Shown here: piece by piece, positions 56,264-64,000 of the stretch
Numbering within the stretch: the first letter of the stretch is position 1
How the letters are laid out: the number at the start of each line of letters is the position of its first letter
DNA from: JACCZX01 sp963807155
GTDB taxonomy: Bacteria; Pseudomonadota; Gammaproteobacteria; Burkholderiales; Burkholderiaceae_F
DNA length: 64,000 nt
Direction: 5' to 3'
Assembly: GCA_963807155.1 (NCBI GenBank)
Contig: CAWEAZ010000035.1
Span: forward strand, 1-64,000
Program-made: the position numbers and the translations under genes
The notes under the pieces: generated by a model
The model's database searches: none
Told to the model about the DNA's origin: nothing
The model's input: only the letters and a program-made list of their open reading frames with translations

Positions 56264-59200
56264 CGCACCTGACGCCATGACCGTAGCGGCATCAGGCCGG
56301 CGCACACCGTCGGGATGCGGGCAATCGTGCCATCGACCCTCATTCCCACATGCGCACAGACGCCGGTAGCACCTTGCTGCACGGCGCGATTGCCGGACAA
56401 CTTGTACTTCGGGTTGGTCAGCATTGCCTTGACATCCGCATCACTCATCGCATGAATGGCCGCCAGCCCGCTCGGATCGATAGCGTCGTACAAAGGCGGC
56501 AAACCACCGACTGATCCGGGCGAAACCCGGCGCCCGACCACATCAGCGCCCTGGCCCGCGAACGCATTTTGCGAAAAGGCGCCTGAGAGATCGAAGCGAT
56601 ACAGGAATGACACACCGCCTGGGACGCACCGGTCGCCCAAAGATGTCGGAGAGAAGGAGGTCACGGCAAGTGAGCCCGAATCCAAAATCGGGCTGGCGAT
56701 GACGCGTTCCCCATCGGCTGCCAACGTGGTGGCCTTGAGCGGAATGTAGAAGCCATTCTGCGGCGCCAGTTTGTAAGCAGCGATGTCAGCGGCATTCAGC
56801 CGCCGAAACACGTCATTCGGCGTGGCCGGGTTGCCATCGAGATCGAACTGCTCGAGCCGAATCTGTTTCAATGACGCTTTCAGAATGGGCGTCGATGCGG
56901 GGACCTGCCCAACGTCTCTGAGCCCATACAGCGCTTGAACCTGCATATCGGTCGGATCGCTTACCTCAAACAGCTTGCCGGTACCGAACATCACAAACAA
57001 ACCGCCTAAAGGATGCGGAGTGATGCGTGGTGCGCTACTGATCGGTTGTGCAACTCCACCGCCATCGGTAGCCATGAACAGCGGCAACGGGCTCAGAACC
57101 GTGCCCAATGCGCTGGCCCACTGCGTCTTATCGTCGCTGCTCAAATTGAACTTCCACAGATTGCCGTGCTTGTCGCCCGCGTAAACCGCGACGATATTGC
57201 GGGCGCCGTCGTATAGAGGCGTCACGGCGCCGAGCCCATTGGGTAACGCCGCGGTGCCGCCAAGGTTGCCGATTCGCTTGACCAGGGCTCCCGTCAGCGC
57301 ATCGATGATCAACAAATACGCTTCATTGCTGCCGCTGTCGAAGCCATTGCCAACGATGTAAACCCAACGGCCTTTACCATTAGCGGCGGTCGTGTCGCGC
57401 ACGCTACCGATTACGCCGGGTTGAAATACGTGGCCAAGTTCGTTGCCGGCGCCAATATCGGCAGGAAGGTTGTCCCATAGCAATGAGATCCCACCCGTTG
57501 CGCTGGTCTCGTCGGGCGCGGTGATGTCGAGCGAACAGTCCCGCCCCACCACCTCCCGTCGTTCCAATGGCGATCGTCCGCCACGCGCTGCCGTCCCAGA
57601 TGTCGCTCTCCACTCCCGGGCCGTCCACAAAGTAGCGGTGGACATAGGCCGGCGCAGTCAGCTCCTTCAGGGTCGGGTATAGCGAGCGCGGGACATAGGC
57701 GAAAATCTCGCGGCCGCTGGTGGCAACGCCGACACGCGCATCCAACACGTGGAACATCCCATCGTTGGCGCCGAACATCGCGATTTCCTTGCGCATCGTC
57801 TTCTTGGTGGTCGTAAGGAATGGTGTCCGATAGACACTGAAGCCATGCGGCGCGACATTATTGAAAGATGCTGCAGGCCCAAGGTGATAGGCGTGATCCG
57901 TGGCTTTTGAGAACTGCGGCGTCGAGTTGACGATATCGCCCAACACAGTGAGGGGACGCAACCTCAAAGCGCCGCCCTTGGTCTGTTCGGTGGTGGGCTC
58001 GCCTCGGATCCATTGCAGCACCGGGCTATCCGGCGCGCCCAATGTTTCGCTGAACGAATCCAGGTCCGTTCGTTGCGCCGCTGTCAACAGAGACCATTCG
58101 AATTTCGGAAGGTCCCCGCGGTTTGACCTGTGGCGGTATAGATATTGCGACTGCCGCCGCAGGAAAATTGGCGATCCATTTCGCTGCCGGCTTGATTACC
58201 TCCGTTAATCAGCCAGTCAACGAGCTCCTTCGTATCGAACGCTTCAACTTTCCCGTCCCAGATGTCCGTACGGAAGCTGCTTTCAATGATCAGGTTGCCC
58301 GCTGCCACCGACGTGTTCGAAACGCTCGGGGCGGTACCCGAGGCCGGGTCGGCCAGAATCTCAGCCAGCGCGGATTTGATACTTGCTCGCAGCTGTTCCG
58401 GGCTGGCCGCTGCGTAGAAATTGCCCTCTGATGCCACCGCTGCACGGAACGTGTCGTTGGTGCGATTGCCGTATCCGGGCACAGCAGACAACGGCGGATA
58501 GATAGTGCCGCACCCGCCGATAGTCGCATTGATCGGATCGGAGTTAAGGTCAACGATTCGACAGTCTTCGGGTGGCGTGCCGACCGAAGGCCAGTTCACT
58601 GTGCCCGCACGGGCGTTGATGATCGCGCGGTTGGCCGCATCGTCCATCGTCGCCTGGACGCCGTAGCCGACGATGTAGTTGACCATGTGCTGCCAGAACG
58701 CCTTCTTCGTCGGCAGGTCTCGATCAAATCGATTGTCGAGATCAGGCCGCAAGTCATTGGCCCAGTAGTACTTGGCAACGTCGGTCAGCGTGTACGTGTC
58801 GCCGCTCGCTCCGCCCGTGAACCACGGCTCCGGGGTCTGCAGGTACTGATAACTGTAAAGGTCGGTCGGGTCTTTGCGGTTTGACCCGGTGATCGGGGAT
58901 CGTCGCTGCTTGCGAGTCCATATTAAGGATAGAACCCCAAGGCGACCCTATAGAGATCGGTGTGATGTTGATCCCGTCCACGGCAGCGTCTTCCAGCCTT
59001 GGCTGCGGCTTCGGAACAACTCCCGGTGGCGCCACCTTGGTCCACTCACCGTCGGTCGCCAGCAGCGTGAAATTGCGACGGCACCACAGGTTGTTGGCAA
59101 CCGGCTCGCCGGCAATGGGATCTTCCGCGTACGGGTTGCGAGCGTCCCGGCGCGTGAAGTAAGCGCCCGCCGAGTGCAGCGCCTCGCGGTTGGGTGTTGA

Positions 59201-60987
59201 ACCCGTCCACTGCAGGCCAAACAGCCAGTCGAATACCTGCTGCCGCTCGGGCGTTCCTACCGTGAACGGTCGCACGCCACGCTCGACTGCGGTCGGACTC
59301 GTCGTGTTGTCGCCGTCAATCAAAGGCCGGCCGACGAAACGGCTTCCGACGTTACCGCCCGTGGGCGGATCCCACGGGTTCGGTGCGTCCGGGAAGCGAT
59401 TGATACGTCCAAACCCGAATCGCAAAGTCTGGCTGACGTCGGTTGCCGCACCGAGCACCTGCGACGTCACTGCCACGGCGGCAAACAATCTGTTTCTGTA
59501 ATACGTGTACCAGTTGGCAAAATTCTTTGCTTCTTCCGTCCACGTGCACGAGTTGATAAGCGCGCAATCGAGGCGCGTGGCGGCTGGCAGGCCGGTCACG
59601 GCATCCACCACAGGGAACATGGCGCCCAGGTTCACCGTGCGATCGATATCGATCATCTCGTACTTGCCCGGTTGGTTCTCTTGTCCCGGCGCACCGGTAA
59701 AGCGGAAGTGCCGGGCGGGCGCAAACCCGCCGGGTATATAGGTTCGGTTGGCTGCCGGGCAAGTCGCATCGGCAGGGTTAAACGTCGCACACGTACCGTT
59801 GACGAATCCCGTCGATGGAGCGGGAGGCTGGTTGGTGCAGGCACCGTTTTGAAATCCAATGATGGCCGCCGCCGGTTGGTTGCTGCACGCGCCATCGATA
59901 AATCCCAGCAAAGGTCCGAGGGGCTGGTTGATGCAAACCCCGTCCACGAAACCGATGACCGGTGCGGGCGGCTGGTTATTACAGGCGCCATTGACGAAGC
60001 CCGTCACCGAACACACCTGGCGAAACCCGGACTCTTCACCGCCATCCGCTACCAACGTGCAGGTGGTCACCGGAACCTGAACGTAGCCTAAGCAAGGCGG
60101 CAGGGGCCCGTACACCGGATCCTGTTGATAAGCCAGGCACGGAGGCGCCGGGCCGTATTGGGGTACCTGAAAGTAGGCCAGGCAAGGGGGTAATGGCCCG
60201 TATACGGGGTCCTGCGCATAAGCGAGGCAAGGCGGCAGCGGTCCGAACGTCTCAACCTGGTTGTAGGTCAGGCACAGGTTGCAGGTGAAGCCGACACTTC
60301 CAGTGAAGAGGTCTTCGTAGGGGGGTCCTTCCGCCGGCATTCCCGGGTAGCGGATGTATTGACCGACGGCGGGGTTCACCACCTGCGGGTTGCTTCCGAT
60401 GGTCCCGGTATTGGTGGTGACTCGAACCCCCGAGGGTGTGTAAAACGGTGTGACCGATGCCGGCCACTTGCGCATGTCCCACGGGGTGAGCTGCGCAGGG
60501 TCTGCAACCGCGGTCGACCCACCCCAATTGGCCTGCGGGAAGTTGCTGCCTGCAGGCTTGTTGTTGTCGTTCCACGGCGAATACGTGACCGCCGGGTTGT
60601 ACCAGAGCGGATTCAGCGCGGGCGAGCGAAGCACCCAGTCCTCGTCCCGGTGCACGCAGGTGTTGTTTGCAATGCGCGTGACCACTCGCACGCCATCCTT
60701 CGGATTTCCGGCTCCGCCGTCTGTCCTGCAAGTCTCGTCGGTAAGGCAATCCCGCCGGGCAGCGGCAGCGTGTACTCGCGCATCGAATTCGAGTCATCCA
60801 TCATCAGCATGACGTTTGGCGGAAGAGCGCTGACCGAAAACAGCGGCTCCTGCGCGATTGCCGCGGTTGCGACGGTTGGCTGCAACACCATCAGCCATAT
60901 CAATCCCAACCCGAGCGCGCGCATCCACAGCGGTCGCAATCGCGCATCGTTTCGGTCGGTAGAGGCGTCAACATCGTGGCCATTCAT
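56260..60987 (-). CDS. pilY1: Long PilY1-like pilus tip adhesin with tandem repeats, cluster 2 (frame breaks)
   Basis: About 1575 residues. Start ATG 60987 (MNGHDVDAST) has CGGAG 7 bases upstream; a hydrophobic signal (ALGLGLIWLMVLQPTVATAA) follows. The von Willebrand A domain opens NVMLMMDDSNSM with an intact MIDAS D-x-S-x-S. It is interrupted by two blocks of Cys-containing repeats (60070-60270 and 59762-60001), then resumes (NFTLLATDGEWTKV). The C-terminal PilC/PilY propeller has MFGANDGMFHVLDARVG and AVYAGDKHGNLWKFNL, but the usual calcium loop is replaced by PLYDGARNIVAVYAGD. It ends GLMPLRSWRQVR. Breaks near 60700, 58925, 58090 and 57525. Followed by pilE. Confidence 0.9.
59762..60001 (-). 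repeat. 48-base tandem repeat in pilY1 (16-residue Gly-Phe/Cys units)
   Basis: Five consecutive 16-residue units immediately C-terminal to the first block: GFVNGACNNQPPAPVI, GFVDGVCINQPLGPLL, GFIDGACSNQPAAAII, GFQNGACTNQPPAPST and GFVNGTCATFNPADAT. Consensus GF[VI][ND]GxCxNQPxxPxx with one Cys per unit. About 20 residues (containing two Cys) separate it from the first block. Confidence 0.9.
60070..60270 (-). repeat. 45-base tandem repeat in pilY1 (15-residue Pro/Cys units)
   Basis: Four consecutive 15-residue units within the cluster 2 PilY1: TYNQVETFGPLPPCL, AYAQDPVYGPLPPCL, AYFQVPQYGPAPPCL and AYQQDPVYGPLPPCL, followed by a partial GYVQVPV. Consensus [AG]Y-x-Q-x-P-x-YGPLPPCL, one Cys per unit. 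The DNA copies differ at many positions, so they are not very recent duplicates, yet residues are kept. Confidence 0.9.
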
Positions 60988-61025
60988 AAGCACACTCCGG
61001 CGATTATTAGTCGTCATAGTCAAAG

Positions 61026-61620
61026 TCAATCTATGTAAAGGCGGATTTCGCTCTGCGCGAACATCGAACGGGTCGAGTTCAGAACACCCACCAGGTCGGC
61101 AGCCTGCGTCTGTACGCGCGCAGTGATCCGAAATTTTCTCCAGCGGCTAATCAATACCGTTGCACCCGCCCCCGTTCTGGCCGGTCGGCGAAATTGGCGG
61201 AAGTAGCTCGCAGGTGGCGTCTTCGATAATGCAAACAGGGTCGGTCGGGGCTCCGGGCAGCAGATTGGATCCCGTGAAGTTGAGTGAGAGCGCGTCGTTG
61301 CTCCACGTCGCATTCGTCGGCGTCCACGGCGGTACGCCGGGCGCGTCAATATTCACTGCGATGGCCACCGTGTCATTCGGAGCCGCGATCACGCGCGCTT
61401 CGCACCAGCGCAAGGCGGTCTGGACGGCGCTATCAAGCACGACTGTTTCGCGCGTATTGGCAGCCAGCCGTTCGTCAACGGTGCTGCGCCGGATCTGCGT
61501 GACGACCAATCCTGTGAGGACGGTCAAGATGACCAAAACGATCGGCAGCACGACCCCAGCGGCGAGGCGTCGCCGCTTCACCGTCGGCCGAACAACGCGC
61601 GCATGTATACCCCGGCTCAT
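61026..61620 (-). CDS. pilX: PilX-like minor pilin assembly protein, cluster 2 (one frame break)
   Basis: About 197 residues. Basic leader MSRGIHARVVRPTVKRRR, hydrophobic helix VVLPIVLVILTVLTGLVVTQI, then RRSTVDERLAANTRETVVLDSAVQTALRWCEARVI, the PilX N-terminal pattern. A frame change near 61140 leads from PTGQNGGGCNGI into WRKFRITARVQTQAADLVGVLNSTRSMFAQSEIRLYID, a family-like ending. The start overlaps the pilW stop by ATGA. The leader lacks a clear Gly-Phe/Glu+5 prepilin site, as in several PilX proteins. Confidence 0.85.
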
Positions 61621-62630
61621 GGCGTCAACGACGGAGTCGCCGTCGCTTGCGAGCGAATCGTGAAAACCTGCGAGTACGAGCGATGCAGCACTCCGCCCGC
61701 AGGATTAGGCCCGACCAGCGCCAGCCCCGTCGATGCCTCGGCCGCATTAGCGGGACATCTCGGAGTTGAATTGGCGGGCACGCGGTCGCTACACCAGTTT
61801 CGTTGGTACGAACGGTGACGCACACCATGACCGCAACCACGTAGTTCCACGGATCAACGATCGCCGACGACAGCGCGTTGATAAGAGTCGCGTCTCTGAC
61901 GGATCCACCGAGCGGGGCCGCGTTGGTTGCGCCACCGGCGCCCGCGAGATAGGCCGCGTCATCCAATCTATAGAACACCTTGAACTCGACGACGTCCTCG
62001 ACGAACGGCGAGTTGCCGCCGCCACCACTGCCATTGCAATAGAGCGCTAGGCGGCCGACGGAGTTGGGCGCAAGAGCAAACACGTTTGTCACCATGCGAC
62101 GGGGAATGCCCGCACCCACTCTTCCGGAAACCGGATCTATCGTTTCCAGCGGTACCTGATCGCCGAGGCAGTCCGTAAGCGCAATTCGGTCGCGCTCCGC
62201 GATCGAAATTGCGGCAACCTCTGGCCGTGCCTGAAACCTCACATAAAGCGCATCTTGTGCGCCGGCACCGGTGCAGTTCAAATCCAGAAAGCGGAGGCGT
62301 TGCCGGTAACGGCACCGCCATCCGACTGTTCGTGCAGCCCCTCGCATGGGAGCCATCAAATAACGTCTGACCTCGACTGGCGTAATCGGATCCAAGAATT
62401 TCCCCATACCCAGCAAGCTTGACCGCGCCTCCAATGACGAACATCGCAATCTGCGCGGATTCCTCCGCAGTCCCCGACTCGCCGGCTAGCCGTGAAACTC
62501 CGCTCGACGACAGATAGAGCGACGCTACGCCCGCAATGATCACTAGGCTGATCGCCATCGCGATAATTAGCTCGATCAGCGTCCGACCGCGTTGCATTAC
62601 AACCGAACAGTTCGCGGGTTGTCTTGTCAT
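61617..62630 (-). CDS. pilW: PilW-like minor pilin, cluster 2 (frame breaks)
   Basis: Prepilin start MTRQPANCSVVMQRGRTLIELIIAMAISLVIIAGVASLYLSSS; the cleavage site reads G-R-T-L-I-E instead of the usual Gly-Phe. Then IAMFVIGGAVKLAGYGEILGSDY (PilW-type region after the helix), a middle part in another frame (LDPITPVEVRRYLMAPMRG, PLETIDPVSGRVGAGIPRRMVTNVFALAP), and in corrected frame VLHRSYSQVFTIRSQATATPSLTP. Breaks near 62390, 62300 and 61790. Overlaps both neighbours by 4 bases. Confidence 0.83.
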
Positions 62631-63195
62631 GGAAAAATGAAAGTCCGGTAGCAGCGATAAGTCGCATTCAACCCGGCGCCGAACCTGGCGTTCAGGTCGT
62701 CACAAATGGCGTCGGTATCCGGAGTCGCCAGCGCGCCGGTCTGCGTGGTTCTGGCCATGCCAGCGCCACCTCGACCATCCGGTCGTCGGCTAGCGGATTG
62801 AAATTGATGTAGGCCGCCGATAGAGGAATCCGACGACGTAGCTCGGCGGTCCACTGGTCGAGGTCTCGTGTCGGCGACCTCCCCCCAGGTGCAAGCAGTG
62901 ATGTCGGGCACTCGTTGATCACGGCCGGGTCCGCAGCAGCCGCGCTGAAATCGAAATCGTAATCACCAGAGACAAAGCCCAGGTGGTTTGCGCGCATCCG
63001 CTCCGCCAACTGCGCCACCATCTCGGCCGCTGATTTGCGATTGAACGAATCCTTCTGAAATGTCAGAGCTCGAGCTTGCAGGCCAAGCAATCCCAATAGA
63101 CCGAACGCCACTATCGTCAGCGTCACCAGAATTTCGACCATCGACATCCCAGACTGCGTAGGACGCGCGTAACTCCTAACTTTTTTCGCGTTCAT
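62627..63195 (-). CDS. pilV: PilV-like minor pilin, cluster 2 (one frame break)
   Basis: About 189 residues. MNAKKVRSYARPTQSGMSMVEILVTLTIVAFGLLGLLGLQARAL: prepilin site Gly-Met with Glu+5 and the PilV helix. KDSFNRKSAAEMVAQLAERMRANHLGF is the typical post-helix segment. A frame change near 62755 joins VEVALAWPEP to TQTGALATPDTDAICDDLNARFGAGLNATYRCYRTFIFP. Overlaps fimT and pilW by ATGA. Confidence 0.87.
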
Positions 63196-63846
63196 AGCGT
63201 TGGGCACGTATTTAACGTGGGCCGGTAAGCTCGCACTCGACCGGTACCCCCGGCAACTGCCAGGCAGCGCCCAGCGACAGTTAGCGCAAGCGGAACCGGA
63301 TTGCGAGCGGCGACAGCCGGAGTCGGGACTGCCCGTAATCAACAAAAAATCGGGTAGCGACTACGCCAGCGGGCATGCCATCGCCACGATAGGCGACGCG
63401 CTGCGCGCCTGCCAAGAGTCGACCACAGCGCGGCTCGCGTCTGCGCCACATTCCCGCGGCAGGCTGCCTCATCAGCAAGAAATCGCTGAGGGCCGGATTT
63501 GCGTCCCACTCAAACGCCGAAAAGTTGGCACCGGTGCCGGCCTTCGCAAAGACTATCCAACCACTGCCCCAGTCATTGCCGTCAAAGTTGCCGGCGTCGT
63601 TGTCGCTGCACGCCAGGACGTTCTCCGCCGCGTTCGCGTCAGCCGTGCGACAACCGTCACGTTCTGATTGCGGCGAATGGCCTCCGATCGCGCGTACTCC
63701 AAGCTTGATACCAATGTCCCCGACGCACTCGATGCGCGCGTCGATGCAATCAGCGACTGGAAAGACGGCACGGCAGCGGCGATCAGAATCGCACTGATCG
63801 CCATAACCACCAACATCTCGACCAAAGTGAAACCACGCAAACGCAT
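63192..63846 (-). CDS. fimT: FimT/GspH-type pseudopilin, first visible gene of cluster 2 (frame breaks)
   Basis: About 217 residues as spanned. ATG 63846 with GGAGG 6 bases upstream. MRLRGFTLVEMLVVMAISAILIAAAVPSFQSLI (Gly-Phe, Glu+5) then SSLEYARSEAIRRNQNVTVV, the GspH signature. It continues in another frame as AENVLACSDNDAGNFDGNDWGSGWIVFAKAG...FSAFEWDANPALSDFLLMRQPAAG, and ends in a third frame as ALTVAGRCLAVAGGTGRVRAYRP, the G-R-V-R strand of FimT. Breaks near 63650 and 63300. Nothing recognisable lies upstream before the window end (154 bases), which should contain the operon promoter. Confidence 0.82.
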
Positions 63847-64000
63847 TGACAACCTCCTGGCGCTGAAGCTTATCCAGACACAATCAACAAAGCGCGCTCA
63901 TACCGCCCAGTGGAATCTCTTTGGCGACGGGCGGGTGCGCGCGCGCCGCAATAAGACCACCGTTCAGAAGAAAGAGAAGAAAAAGGAACTGGAACGGGGC

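Noticed and set aside
1..64000. CRISPR array, prophage, toxin-antitoxin or restriction system
   Set aside because: No regularly spaced identical direct repeats, integrase, transposase, methyltransferase-nuclease pair or small toxin pair could be recognised. The only regular repeats are the diverged coding repeats in pilY1.

Overview
The window comes from a GC-rich betaproteobacterium. The evidence is the gene content and order: rlmE-ftsH-folP-glmM-pstSCAB-phoU-phoBR, carA/carB-greA-yhbY, dnaX-ybaB-recR, addAB next to trxA-rho-rpmE, and aroA-cmk-rpsA-ihfB-lapA-lapB-cysM. The encoded proteins also match the betaproteobacterial forms of these families. No phage, insertion sequence, CRISPR array, tRNA or rRNA operon was recognised. 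The only structural RNA gene found is ffs (4.5S SRP RNA).

Layout. 1-5.6 kb: Pho regulon on the minus strand (phoR partial, phoB, phoU, pstB, pstA, pstC, pstS), headed by a well-formed Pho box and -10 upstream of pstS. 5.6-10.6 kb: glmM, folP, ftsH, rlmE. 10.7-17.3 kb: type IV pilus assembly cluster 1 (two PilE-like pilins, FimT, PilV, PilW, PilX, PilY1), lying between rlmE and yhbY. 17.5-23.4 kb: yhbY (+), greA, carB, gmhA, carA. 23.5-26.6 kb: an active-looking rhomboid protease with a TPR-like tail, convergent with an unrecognised membrane/TPR protein. 26.6-29.9 kb: a NitT/TauT-type ABC importer and a MAPEG protein. 29.9-33.3 kb: recR, ybaB, dnaX, a GNAT acetyltransferase, and ffs. 33.2-39.5 kb: addA, addB. 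39.8-45.0 kb (+): trxA, rho, rpmE2, a membrane glycosyltransferase, a MATE exporter. 45-49 kb: htpX (-), a YqhA-like protein coupled to class I fumarase, and a small lipoprotein. 49-55.8 kb (-): cysM, lapB, lapA, ihfB, rpsA, cmk, aroA. 55.8-63.85 kb (-): type IV pilus cluster 2 (fimT, pilV, pilW, pilX, a very long PilY1 with two blocks of Cys-containing tandem repeats, and a PilE-like pilin). Positions 63847-64000 hold no gene that I can see. No other gene-free stretch exceeds 300 bases.

Two themes stand out. First, the two complete minor-pilin/PilY1 operons each sit inside housekeeping gene blocks that are usually contiguous. Their PilY1 proteins differ reciprocally: cluster 1 keeps the propeller calcium loop but lacks the MIDAS motif, while cluster 2 keeps the MIDAS motif, lacks the loop and carries the repeats. 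Second, many essential genes (ftsH, rpsA, cmk, aroA, rlmE, greA, pst genes, cysM) are interrupted by one-base frame breaks, while 18.4-23.4 kb and 39.7-49 kb are clean. This looks like uneven sequence quality rather than gene decay, so genes are annotated here across the breaks and each break is noted.
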